Part shown: piece after piece, positions 24,844 through 32,995 of the stretch
Numbering within the stretch: the stretch's first letter is position 1
How the letters are laid out: the number at the start of each line of letters is the position of its first letter
From: Marinibaculum sp040216765
GTDB taxonomy: Bacteria; Pseudomonadota; Alphaproteobacteria; Ferrovibrionales; Ferrovibrionaceae
Direction of reading: 5' to 3'
Length of the DNA: 64,000 bases
NCBI GenBank assembly: GCA_040216765.1
Contig: JAVJON010000041.1
Coordinates: 89,543-153,542 of the forward strand
The notes under the pieces: generated by a model
What the model was told of the DNA's origin: nothing
Databases searched by the model: none
Seen by the model: the letters and a program-made list of their open reading frames with translations, nothing else
Position numbers and translations under genes: made by a program

Positions 24844-26262
24844 ATGTCCGACCTGACCACCCTGCTCGACGGCGATCCCGCGGCCTGTCCGATCCACCTG
24901 GTGCCGCCGAAGGATTTCGACGGCTGGCGCGCGGCGCCGCCGGAGGGCGCGGGGCAGGCGGCCGCCTGGCTTGCCGCCACCGGGTTCGAGGGCAAGGCCG
25001 GGCGCCATACCCTGATCCCCGCCGCGGATGGCCGCCTGGCCGCGGTGCTGCTGCTGACCGAGCCCGACGAGCCGGGGCTGCTGTGGGAAGCGGCCGCCCT
25101 GGCCGCCGCCCTGCCGCCCGGATCCTACCGGCTGGCGGGCGAGGCGGCGGCGCCGGCGGATCCCGCGGGCCGGGCCGGCACCTTCGCCCTGGGCTGGGCG
25201 CTGGGCGGCTGGCGGTTCGAACGCTATCGCAAGGTCGAGCGGCCGCGTCCGCCCGGCCTGGTCTGGCCCGAAGCGGCCGACCGGGAGGCGGTCCGCCGCA
25301 TGGCGGAGGCGATCTTCCTGGTCCGCGAGCTGGTGACCACGCCGGCCGAGGATCTTGGCCCCGACCAGCTGGCCGATGCGGCGCGCGCGGTGGCGGCCCG
25401 GCACGGTGCCGACATCCGGGTGCTGCGGGGCGAGGGGCTGCTGGCCGAGAACTATCCGATGATCCACGCGGTCGGCCGGGCCAGCGCCCGCCCGCCGCTG
25501 CTGGTCGACCTGCGCTGGGGGCCGGAAGATGCGCCGCTGCTCAGCCTGGTCGGCAAGGGGGTGGTGTTCGACAGCGGCGGGCTGGACCTGAAGCCGGCTG
25601 CCGGCATGGCCCTGATGAAGAAGGATATGGGCGGCGCGGCCCATGCGCTGGCGCTGGCAGGCCTGGTGATGGATGGGGGCCTGCGGGTGCGCCTGCGCCT
25701 GCTGCTCCCCTGTGTCGAGAACGCGGTGTCGGGCAGCGCCTTCCGGCCGGGCGATGTCCTGACCTCGCGCAAGGGGCTGACCGTGGAGATCGGCAATACC
25801 GATGCCGAGGGCCGGCTGATCCTTGCCGACGCCCTGGCCGATGCCGAGGCCGAGGCGCCGGACCTGCTGCTGGACTTCGCCACCCTGACCGGCGCCGCAC
25901 GGGTCGCCCTGGGGCCGGAGATCCCGGCCATGTTCACCGACAGCGACGCGCTGGCCGCGGATCTCGCCGCGGCGGCGGAGCGGTGCGGCGACCCGCTCTG
26001 GCGGATGCCGCTGCACAAGCCCTACCGCTCGATGATCGACAGCCCGATCGCCGATCTCAACAATGCCGGCGAGGGCGGCTTCGCAGGTGCGGTGACGGCC
26101 GCCCTGTTCCTGCGGGAATTCACCGGCAAGGCCGCGGCCTGGGCGCATTTCGACCTTTATGCCTGGAACGCCAAGGCGCGGCCCGGCCGCCCGGTCGGCG
26201 GCGAGGCGATGACCCTGCGCGCGCTGTTCGACGTGCTGTCCGCCCGCTATGGCGCGCAATAG
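24844..26262 (+). CDS. Leucyl aminopeptidase family protein (M17)
   Basis: A 472-residue cytosolic metallopeptidase that removes N-terminal residues from peptides. Metal and catalytic motifs of family M17 are complete: KGVVFDSGGLDLKPAAGMALMKKDMGGAA and NTDAEGRLILADAL. The N-terminal 150 residues are a diverged regulatory domain (LLDGDPAACPIHLVPPKDFDGW). The signature places it with the PepB-like 'leucyl aminopeptidase family' of alphaproteobacteria rather than classical PepA. ATG 24844 is preferred over a GTG at 24829, with GGAGA just upstream. It follows the TAXI gene by 27 bases and is likely co-transcribed. Confidence 0.9.
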   Translation: MSDLTTLLDGDPAACPIHLVPPKDFDGWRAAPPEGAGQAAAWLAATGFEGKAGRHTLIPAADGRLAAVLLLTEPDEPGLLWEAAALAAALPPGSYRLAGEAAAPADPAGRAGTFALGWALGGWRFERYRKVERPRPPGLVWPEAADREAVRRMAEAIFLVRELVTTPAEDLGPDQLADAARAVAARHGADIRVLRGEGLLAENYPMIHAVGRASARPPLLVDLRWGPEDAPLLSLVGKGVVFDSGGLDLKPAAGMALMKKDMGGAAHALALAGLVMDGGLRVRLRLLLPCVENAVSGSAFRPGDVLTSRKGLTVEIGNTDAEGRLILADALADAEAEAPDLLLDFATLTGAARVALGPEIPAMFTDSDALAADLAAAAERCGDPLWRMPLHKPYRSMIDSPIADLNNAGEGGFAGAVTAALFLREFTGKAAAWAHFDLYAWNAKARPGRPVGGEAMTLRALFDVLSARYGAQ

Positions 26263-26286
26263 GCCCCTGTCTCAGCTCTGCCTGTC

Positions 26287-27216
26287 TCAGTAGCCTCTGG
26301 CGCGGTCCACGAGGTTGAGCAGCGGCCGCCCGGCGGTCAGGCGGCGATAGTTCTCCGCGATCTGGGCGGCGGCGCTCGACGGCACGGTGTCGGCGGCGTT
26401 GTGCGGCGTGACCGTGATCTTCGGATGCCGCCAGAACGGGTGGTCGGGCGGCAGCGGCTCGGTCGCGAAGACATCCAGGGTGGCGCTGGCGACCTGCCCG
26501 CTGTCCAGCGCCGCCAGCAGGTCGGCGTCCACCAGATGGCCGCCGCGCCCGGCATTGATCAGGTGCGCGCCCCGGGGCAGCTGCGCCAGGGTGCCGGCAT
26601 CCAGGATCCCCGTGGTGTCGGCGGTCAGCGGCAGCAGGCAGATGCAATAGTCGCAGAGGCCCAGGAATTCCGGCAGCTCGCGCAGGCCGGCAAAGGTCTC
26701 CACCCCGTGCAGTTCCTTCAGGCTGCGGCTCCAGCCGATGGTGCGGAAGCCCAGCGCCGCGAGCTTCAGCGCGACATCCGAGCCGATGGCGCCCAGCCCC
26801 AGCACCCCGGTCGTGGTGGAGGGCGTGTCCGGCGTCGGAAAGGCGATCCAGCGCCGTTCGGCCTGGGCGGCCTGCAGTTCCGCCAGGCGGCGGTGCAGGC
26901 GCAGGACATGGAGCAGGACATATTCCGCCATGCCGCTGGCCAGGCGCTCGTCCACCAGGCGGACGATCGGCAGGCCGGGCGGAAGCTCCGGGTCGCGCAG
27001 CAGGCGGTCCACGCCGGCACCGGCGGAGGACACGGCCTGCAGGTCCGGCAGCGCCGCCCAGGCACCGGCCGGCGGGTTCCAGGCCACGGCAAAGGTGATC
27101 CCCTCGCCGCGGCCGATATCGGGCCAGTGCCGCACGTCGATTTCCGGCGCGGCAAGCAGCAGCGCCCGCTGCCAGTCCCGCATATCCATGCCGTCGGTGA
27201 TCAGCACCAGGGTCAT
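26287..27216 (-). CDS. ghrA: Glyoxylate/hydroxypyruvate reductase A-like D-2-hydroxyacid dehydrogenase
   Basis: A 309-residue NAD(P)H-dependent enzyme reducing glyoxylate or hydroxypyruvate. The nucleotide fold is GVLGLGAIGSDVALKLAALGFRTIGWSRS. Catalytic Arg lies in NAGRGGHLVDADLL and the catalytic His in HPKITVTPHNAA, with the Glu in VFATEPLPPDHP. The N-terminal region (LVLITDGMDMRDWQRALLLAAPEIDVRHWPD) matches GhrA-type proteins. Its ATG overlaps the stop of the upstream methyltransferase gene by four bases (ATGA), so the two are translationally coupled. Confidence 0.87.
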   Translation of the reverse strand: MTLVLITDGMDMRDWQRALLLAAPEIDVRHWPDIGRGEGITFAVAWNPPAGAWAALPDLQAVSSAGAGVDRLLRDPELPPGLPIVRLVDERLASGMAEYVLLHVLRLHRRLAELQAAQAERRWIAFPTPDTPSTTTGVLGLGAIGSDVALKLAALGFRTIGWSRSLKELHGVETFAGLRELPEFLGLCDYCICLLPLTADTTGILDAGTLAQLPRGAHLINAGRGGHLVDADLLAALDSGQVASATLDVFATEPLPPDHPFWRHPKITVTPHNAADTVPSSAAAQIAENYRRLTAGRPLLNLVDRARGY

Positions 27217-28208
27217 GCGCCGCCCTCCGTCGTGGCGGCCGTGGCATCCGCAGGCGCCGGACGGGGCTTGCGGAAGGCATAGGCGCCGCCCGGTTCCTCC
27301 TTGCCGCGCTCCACCCGCAGCGGCGCGAACGCGCTGTGCTCCAGGTGGAAGCCGGTCCGTGCCCCGATCTCGCGGATATGGGCATCGGACTGGCGATAGC
27401 GGCCGGACGGCATCAGGCGGACCGGCTGGTCGTCGCTCATCTCCACGGTCAGCACGAACAGGCCGCCCGGCTCCAGCGCCCGCCAGGTCGCGGCGAAGCA
27501 GGGCGCGATCTCGCCGATATAGATCAGCACGTCGGTCGACAGGGCCAGGTCGTAGCGGCGGTCGCCGCGGTCCAGCACCTCGGCGATCTCGCCCAGCAGC
27601 AGGCGGTCATAGACCTTCCGCGCGCGCGCCTGCTCCAGCATGCGCGGTGCCACGTCGATGCCGTCGATCAGGCCGACATGCTGCGCGAAGACCTCCGCAT
27701 TCAGGCCGGTGCCGCAGCCCTGGTCGACGATCCGCTGCGGCGGCGCATCCGCCCCCGCCACGGCATGGAAGGCCGCCAGGGCCATCTCCGGGCCCTGGTA
27801 GCGCAGGCTCCGCAGCTCGCGTTCGAAGACCGGCGCGGCCTCGTCGAAGACCCAGCGCAGATACTCGTCCGGCGCCCGCGGCAGCATGCCCTCGCCGGAC
27901 AGGGCATGGGCCAGGTGCCGGATCGCATGCAGGTGGGGATTGATCTCCAGGCAGCGGCGATAGGCGGCGACGGCGGCCTGGCGCAGCCCGGCGCGGTCCG
28001 CCGCCTGGGCATAGCCGACCAGGGTCGGGATGTCGTCGGGGCGCGCCTGCAGGGCGGCCTGCGCCTGCGCCAGGGCCTGCGCCAGCACCGGCGGCAGGCC
28101 GGGCGGCGGCTTCGCCTTCAGTGCCAGCGCCGGCGGCCGTCTGCCGGGCAGCACCTTGCCCGTCGCTCCCTGCCGCCGCATCTGGATGCGTCTTTCCTTC
28201 CGGTTCAT
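27213..28208 (-). CDS. TPR-containing SAM-dependent methyltransferase
   Basis: A 331-residue protein. A basic N-terminus (MNRKERRIQMRRQG), common in this TPR-methyltransferase group, is followed by TPRs at about 45-120 (QAALQARPDDIPTLVGYAQAADRAG). A class I methyltransferase domain covers about 130-290: RIVDQGCGTGLNAEVFAQHV is the SAM motif and YDLALSTDVLIYIGEI the post-motif. The C-terminus ends with a Pro/Ala-rich tail. The start is ATG 28206-28208 without an evident ribosome binding site. It overlaps the reductase gene by ATGA. The substrate is unknown and could be a quinone-like or small acid metabolite. Confidence 0.82.
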   Translation of the reverse strand: MNRKERRIQMRRQGATGKVLPGRRPPALALKAKPPPGLPPVLAQALAQAQAALQARPDDIPTLVGYAQAADRAGLRQAAVAAYRRCLEINPHLHAIRHLAHALSGEGMLPRAPDEYLRWVFDEAAPVFERELRSLRYQGPEMALAAFHAVAGADAPPQRIVDQGCGTGLNAEVFAQHVGLIDGIDVAPRMLEQARARKVYDRLLLGEIAEVLDRGDRRYDLALSTDVLIYIGEIAPCFAATWRALEPGGLFVLTVEMSDDQPVRLMPSGRYRQSDAHIREIGARTGFHLEHSAFAPLRVERGKEEPGGAYAFRKPRPAPADATAATTEGGA

Positions 28209-28243
28209 GGACCCGGTGATAGCATGGGTTGGCCGCTTTGTGA

Positions 28244-28816
28244 CTAGGCCGTCGCCAACACGCGCGCGGCGCGGCCGAGGCAGCGCTCGAACACCGAAAG
28301 GTCGCCGTACAGGCGATCCGGCGGGACCGTCCCGGTCTCCACCTCGCCGGCCAGCCGGCGGATCGGGACGTCGATCATCAGGTTCTCGAACATGCCGAAA
28401 TCCTCCACCGCCAGGCCCTCCTCGTCCTCCTGCACAGCCGGTGCGCCGGGGCGCGGCCGCAGGGAGCGGGCGGCGGCGATGCGCGCGAACTGGGTGCCGC
28501 TGACATTGGCATAGCCGAAGACCGGCAGCCCCAGCGCGCAGGCATAGCCGATCTCGAAGGCGGTGCCGGGGTCCATGCACAGGCCGCGGAACGGCGTCAG
28601 GTTGGCGATCACCAGGTCGCTGGCATGGATCAGGGCGATGTTCTTGTCGTAGATCGCGCCGGCCAGCGCCTCCGGCCCGCCGGCCGTCGTCACCTCGCCG
28701 TCCAGCGGGGCCAGTCCCTGGAAGCCATGGGCGGTGCACAGCGCCTGCTTCGCTGCGGCCACCGCCGCGGCATCGGCCAGGAAGACTTCGGGGCCGGCGA
28801 GGTAGATCTTTCGCAT
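28244..28816 (-). CDS. Nucleoside 2-deoxyribosyltransferase-family protein
   Basis: A 190-residue protein with the N-deoxyribosyltransferase fold: MRKIYLAGPEVFLAD at the N-terminus, ASDLVIANLTPFRG, and the catalytic-region motif DPGTAFEIGYACALGLPVFGY. These enzymes exchange bases on deoxynucleosides, or hydrolyse nucleoside monophosphates in the Rcl-like branch. The insertion RPRPGAPAVQEDEEGLAVEDFGMFENLMI matches members annotated as nucleoside 2-deoxyribosyltransferase. It starts 7 bases after the yejF-like stop, so it is probably the last gene of the peptide transporter operon, an uncommon partnership. Confidence 0.83.
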   Translation of the reverse strand: MRKIYLAGPEVFLADAAAVAAAKQALCTAHGFQGLAPLDGEVTTAGGPEALAGAIYDKNIALIHASDLVIANLTPFRGLCMDPGTAFEIGYACALGLPVFGYANVSGTQFARIAAARSLRPRPGAPAVQEDEEGLAVEDFGMFENLMIDVPIRRLAGEVETGTVPPDRLYGDLSVFERCLGRAARVLATA

Positions 28817-28823
28817 CCTGCCC

Positions 28824-30440
28824 TCAGGTGCTGACGGCGCCGGCCTCGCCGGTGCGCAGTTCGAAGGCGGCGGCGATCAGGGCGCGGGTATAGGCGGTCT
28901 GCGGATCCTCGAAGATCGCCTCGCGGCCGCCCTGTTCCACCACCTTGCCGTCCTTCATGACGATCACGGAATCGGCCAGCGCGCGGACCACCTTCAGGTC
29001 GTGGCTGATGAACAGGTAGGCCAGGCGGTGGCGGTCCTGCAGGTCGCGCAGCAGGTCCACGATCTGCGCCTGCACGCTCATGTCCAGGGCGCTGGTCGGT
29101 TCGTCCAGCACCAGGAAGCGGGGCTGCAGCACCATCGCCCGGGCGATCGAGATGCGCTGGCGCTGGCCGCCGGAGAATTCGTGCGGGTAGCGGTCCATGG
29201 TGGCCGGGTCGATGCCGACCTCGCGCAGCACCCCGGCGATATGCGCGCGGCGTTCGTCCGCGTCGGGCATCAGGCCGTGGATGCGCAGGCCCTCCTCGAC
29301 GATCTGCAGCACCGACATGCGCGGGCTGAGCGAGGAGAACGGGTCCTGGAAGACGATCTGCATCTCCCGGCGCAGCGGGCGCATGGCGCTCCAGCTGCGG
29401 CCCTGCAGCTCCTGGTCGCGATAGCGGATGCCGCCCCTGGAGGAGAGCAGGCGCAGCAGCGCGAAGCCCAGGGTCGACTTGCCGGAGCCGGATTCGCCCA
29501 CCACACCAAGGGTCTCGCCCTCGCGCAGGGTCAGGGAAATGCCGTCCACCGCCTTCACATGGCCCACCGTGCGGCGCAGCACGCCGCGCCGGATCGGGAA
29601 CCAGACGCGCAGGTCGTCGGCCTGCATCACCAGCGGCGCGTCGGGATGCGGCTCGGTCGGCAGGCCCTTCGGCTCGGCAGCCAGCAGCGCCTGGGTATAG
29701 GGATGCTCCGGCGCATCGAAGATCCTGGCCACCGGGCCGCTTTCGACGATCCTGCCCTTCGTCATCACGCAGACCCGGTCGGCCATCTTGCGCACGATCC
29801 CCAGGTCGTGGGTGATCAGCAGCAGGCCCATGCCCAGGCGGCGCTGCAGGTCCTGCAGAAGTTCCAGGATCTGCGCCTGGATGGTGACGTCCAGCGCCGT
29901 GGTCGGCTCGTCGGCGATCAGCAGGTCGGGCTCGTTGGCCAGCGCCATGGCGATCATCACCCGCTGGCGCTGCCCGCCGGACAGCTGGTGCGGGTAGGAT
30001 TTCAGCCGCTCTTCGGCATTGTCCAGGCCGACCATGTCCAGCAGCTCCAGGGTCCGCGCGCGCGCCGCGGCCTTGTCGAGCCGGCCGTGCAGCAGCAGCA
30101 CCTCGTTGACCTGCTTCTCCACGCTGTGCAGCGGGTTCAGCGAGGACATCGGCTCCTGGAACACCATGGAGATCCGGTTGCCGCGGATCTCGTGCAGCAG
30201 GTTGCGGTCCGCGCCGATCACCTCGCGGCCATTCACCAGGATCGAGCCGGTCGGGTGCCGCGCCAGCGGATAGGGCAGCAGCTGCAGGATCGACAGGGCG
30301 GAGACCGACTTGCCCGACCCGGACTCGCCGACCAGCGCCAGGGTCTCGCCCTTGTCCACGGCGAAGGAGACATGGTCGACCGCCAGGGCCGGGCCCTCGC
30401 CGAAGGCGACGCTCAGGTCCTTCACCTCGCAATAGGCCAT
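28824..30440 (-). CDS. yejF: Peptide ABC transporter, tandem ATPase (YejF-type)
   Basis: A 538-residue protein with two ABC ATPase domains in one chain. Domain 1: Walker A GESGSGKSVSALSI, signature LSGGQRQRVMIA, Walker B LLIADEPTTALD. Domain 2: Walker A GESGSGKSTLGFAL, signature FSGGQRQRISIA, Walker B FLVLDEPTSALD. The linker contains the oligopeptide-type FPIRRGVLRRTVGHVKAVDGI. This fused form is typical of YejF, which powers the YejABEF importer of microcin C and peptides. It follows the yejE-like gene by 7 bases. Confidence 0.93.
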   Translation of the reverse strand: MAYCEVKDLSVAFGEGPALAVDHVSFAVDKGETLALVGESGSGKSVSALSILQLLPYPLARHPTGSILVNGREVIGADRNLLHEIRGNRISMVFQEPMSSLNPLHSVEKQVNEVLLLHGRLDKAAARARTLELLDMVGLDNAEERLKSYPHQLSGGQRQRVMIAMALANEPDLLIADEPTTALDVTIQAQILELLQDLQRRLGMGLLLITHDLGIVRKMADRVCVMTKGRIVESGPVARIFDAPEHPYTQALLAAEPKGLPTEPHPDAPLVMQADDLRVWFPIRRGVLRRTVGHVKAVDGISLTLREGETLGVVGESGSGKSTLGFALLRLLSSRGGIRYRDQELQGRSWSAMRPLRREMQIVFQDPFSSLSPRMSVLQIVEEGLRIHGLMPDADERRAHIAGVLREVGIDPATMDRYPHEFSGGQRQRISIARAMVLQPRFLVLDEPTSALDMSVQAQIVDLLRDLQDRHRLAYLFISHDLKVVRALADSVIVMKDGKVVEQGGREAIFEDPQTAYTRALIAAAFELRTGEAGAVST

Positions 30441-30447
30441 GGCGCCC

Positions 30448-31557
30448 TCAGGCCTTCGCCGGGGCCGTGGCCGCGGCCTCGGCCGGCGCCGCGCCCGGGG
30501 TCAGGGTCTTGCGCGGGTCGAAGGCATCGCGCACCGCCTCGCCGATGAAGATCAGCAGGCTCAGCATCAGGGCGATCACCAGGAAGGCGGTCAGGCCCAG
30601 CCAGGGCGCCTGCAGGTTGGACTTGCCCTGCGCCAGCAGCTCGCCCAGGGAGGGCGAGCCCGGCGGCAGGCCGAAGCCCAGGAAGTCCAGCGCCGTCAGG
30701 GTGGTGATCGACCCGTTCAGGATGAAGGGCAGGAAGGTCAGGGTCGCCACCATCGCATTGGGCAGGACATGCCGGAACATCACCGAGACATTGCCGGCGC
30801 CCAGCGCCCGGGCGGCGCGCACATAGTCGAAGTTGCGCGCCCGCAGGAACTCCGCGCGCACCACGCCGACCAGGGCCATCCAGGAGAACAGCAGCATCAG
30901 GCCCAGCAGCCACCAGAAGTTCGGCTCCACCACCGAGGCCAGGATGATCAGCAGGAACAGGGTGGGCAGGCCGGACCAGATCTCGATGAAGCGCTGGAAC
31001 AAGAGGTCGGTCAGGCCGCCGAAATAGCCCTGCACGGCGCCCGCGATGACGCCGATGATCGAGGACAGGATGGTCAGCGCCAGGCCGAACAGCACCGAGA
31101 TGCGGAAGCCGTAGAGCAGCCGCGCCACCACGTCGCGGCCCTGGTCGTCGGTGCCCAGCAGGTTCACCGCCGAGGGCGGCGAGGGCGCGGGCTGCGGCAG
31201 CTCCAGGTTGATCGTGTCGTAGGAGAATTCCACCGCCGGCCAGAGGATCCAGCCCTTCTCGGCGATCAGCTCGGCCACGAAGGGGTCGCGATACTCCGCC
31301 GCGGTCTCGAAATCGCCGCCGAACACGGTCTCCGGATAGCTGGTGAAGATCGGCAGGTAGAGGCTGTCGTCGAACCAGACCGCCAGCGGCTGGTCGTTGG
31401 CGATGAACTCCGACAAGAGGGTGACGGTGAACAGCACCAGGAAGATCCAGAACGACCAGTAGCCGCGCCGGTTGTTGCGGAAGCTCTGCAGGCGCCGGCG
31501 GTTCAGCGGCGACAGGTGCAGGATGCCCCCGGCGGTGACCTGTCGGGCGCCGGCCAT
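30448..31557 (-). CDS. yejE: Peptide ABC transporter permease (YejE-type)
   Basis: A 369-residue inner-membrane permease. It starts with LSPLNRRRLQSFRNNRRGYWSFWIFLVLFTVTLL (N-terminal helix typical of DppC/YejE proteins), has a long periplasmic loop containing FDDSLYLPIFTSYPETVFGGDFETAAEYRDP, and then the core BPD domain with the EAA-like loop EFLRARNFDYVRAARALGAG. The C-terminal tail is Ala-rich. ATG 31557 lies one base after the yejB-like stop, so translation is tightly coupled. The loop length matches YejE rather than DppC. Confidence 0.93.
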   Translation of the reverse strand: MAGARQVTAGGILHLSPLNRRRLQSFRNNRRGYWSFWIFLVLFTVTLLSEFIANDQPLAVWFDDSLYLPIFTSYPETVFGGDFETAAEYRDPFVAELIAEKGWILWPAVEFSYDTINLELPQPAPSPPSAVNLLGTDDQGRDVVARLLYGFRISVLFGLALTILSSIIGVIAGAVQGYFGGLTDLLFQRFIEIWSGLPTLFLLIILASVVEPNFWWLLGLMLLFSWMALVGVVRAEFLRARNFDYVRAARALGAGNVSVMFRHVLPNAMVATLTFLPFILNGSITTLTALDFLGFGLPPGSPSLGELLAQGKSNLQAPWLGLTAFLVIALMLSLLIFIGEAVRDAFDPRKTLTPGAAPAEAAATAPAKA

Positions 31558-31558
31558 G

Positions 31559-32680
31559 TCAGACCTCCCGCCGCTCGAAATCGATGCGCGGGTCGATGAT
31601 GGTGTAGCTGAGGTCGCTGATCAGGTTCACGATCAGGCCCAGCAGGGTGAAGAAATACAGCGTGGCGAACATCACCGGATAGTCGCGCCGGATCGCCGAT
31701 TCGAAGCCCAGCAAGCCCAGCCCGTCCAGCGAGAAGATCACCTCGATCAGGAGCGCCCCGGTGAACAGCACCGAGATGAAGGCGCCCGGGAAGCCCGCGA
31801 TGACGATCAGCATGGCATTGCGGAAGACATGGCCATACAGGACCCGCCGCTCCGACAGGCCCTTGGCCCGGGCGGTGACGACATACTGCTTGTTGATCTC
31901 CTCCAGGAAGGAGTTCTTGGTCAGCATGGTCAGGCCGGCGAAGCCGCCGATGGTCAGCGCCGTGATCGGCAGCACCAGGTGCCACAGATAGTCCAGGATC
32001 TGCTCGCCCAGCGGCAGGCTGTCCCAATTGTCGGACACCAGCCCCCGCAGCGGGAACCAGTCCAGGAACGAGCCGCCGGCGAACACCACGACCAGCAGGA
32101 CGGCGAACAGGAAGCTGGGCACCGCATAGCCCAGGATCACCACCGCCGAGGTCCAGATGTCGAAGGGCGAGCCGTCGCGCACCGCCTTGGCGATCCCCAG
32201 CGGGATCGAGATCAGGTAGATCAGCAGGGTCGACCAGATCCCCAGCGAGATCGAGACCGGCATCTTGTCCAGCACCAGGTCGATCACCTGGCGGTCGCGG
32301 AAATAGCTCTCGCCGAACTCGAAGGTCAGAAAATTGCCCATCATCAGCAGGAAGCGCTCATGGGCGGGCTTGTCGAAGCCGAACTGTTTCTCGATCTGCG
32401 CGACGAAGGCCGGGTCCAGCCCCTGCGCTCCGCGATAGCGGCTGCCGGCGTCGCCGCCGCTGCCGCCGCCGGTGTCGCGGGCGCCCTGGCCGCCGCCGGT
32501 CTCCGCGCCGCCCGCCCCGCTGACCCGCGCCGTGGCGCTGACGGCGGTGCCGGTGACCTGGGCGATCACCTGTTCCACCGGCCCGCCGGGGGCGAACTGG
32601 ATGATCGCGAAATTGACCACCATGATCCCGAACAGGGTCGGGATGATCAGCAGCAGGCGGCGGATGATATAGGCGGTCAC
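31559..32680 (-). CDS. yejB: Peptide ABC transporter permease (YejB-type)
   Basis: A 373-residue permease that starts with the classic MTAYIIRRLLLIIPTLFGIMVVNFAIIQFAPGGPVEQ. The EAA loop is KQYVVTARAKGLSERRVLYGHVFRNA. A Gly-rich insertion (about residues 55-95, GGAETGGGQGARDTGGGSGG) sits in the periplasmic loop and is a known feature of YejB-type permeases in this class. The start is GTG at 32678-32680 with a weak ribosome binding site, so initiation may depend on transcript structure upstream. The 315-base gap to yejA holds the inverted-repeat element. Confidence 0.93.
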   Translation of the reverse strand: MTAYIIRRLLLIIPTLFGIMVVNFAIIQFAPGGPVEQVIAQVTGTAVSATARVSGAGGAETGGGQGARDTGGGSGGDAGSRYRGAQGLDPAFVAQIEKQFGFDKPAHERFLLMMGNFLTFEFGESYFRDRQVIDLVLDKMPVSISLGIWSTLLIYLISIPLGIAKAVRDGSPFDIWTSAVVILGYAVPSFLFAVLLVVVFAGGSFLDWFPLRGLVSDNWDSLPLGEQILDYLWHLVLPITALTIGGFAGLTMLTKNSFLEEINKQYVVTARAKGLSERRVLYGHVFRNAMLIVIAGFPGAFISVLFTGALLIEVIFSLDGLGLLGFESAIRRDYPVMFATLYFFTLLGLIVNLISDLSYTIIDPRIDFERREV

Positions 32681-32737
32681 GGTGGGCGGGTCTGGCCTGG
32701 CTGGGGAAAGGGGGTCAGTGTTTGTAGATCAAACGGC

Positions 32738-32992
32738 CTTGAACATGAATGCCCGGTCGATGCGATCATGCGACTGTAGCGCTGCTTCGCCGATCGTCGG
32801 CCCCTCGCTTCCGAAAGCCGGCGAACCCGCTTCCCGCGTCAGCGCCGGGCTTGTCCCGGCGGTCCATGTCGATGCCCATCTCAATCGATTGAGGAGGACG
32901 GTGCGATGGACCCGCGGGACAAGCCCGCGGGTGACGAGGGGGCGGCAGGGTCTCGGCAGTCCGGGTCGGCTCAAAGGGCATTCATGTTCAAG
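32738..32992. repeat. 255-bp element with perfect 17-bp terminal inverted repeats
   Basis: CTTGAACATGAATGCCC (32738-32754) is repeated exactly as its reverse complement at 32976-32992. Inside lie two REP-like palindromes in opposite orientation (stems 32843-32861 and 32910-32932) and the perfect palindrome CTCAATCGATTGAG (32880-32893). No reading frame of note is present. The architecture resembles a BIME or a MITE. It lies between yejA and yejB, ending 3 bases from the yejA stop codon. No clear target duplication is visible. Confidence 0.7.
32843..32932. repeat. Pair of REP-like palindromes in inverted orientation
   Basis: REP unit 1: stem CGCCGGG (32843-32849) with CCCGGCG (32855-32861) around CTTGT, followed by GTCCATG. 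REP unit 2, reversed: stem ACCCGCGGG (32910-32918) with CCCGCGGGT (32924-32932) around ACAAG. Both fit a common layout, cGTCA-stem-CTTGT-stem-GTCCATG, seen again near 63.7 kb, so this is a repeat family of this genome. Confidence 0.75.
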
Positions 32993-32995
32993 CTC

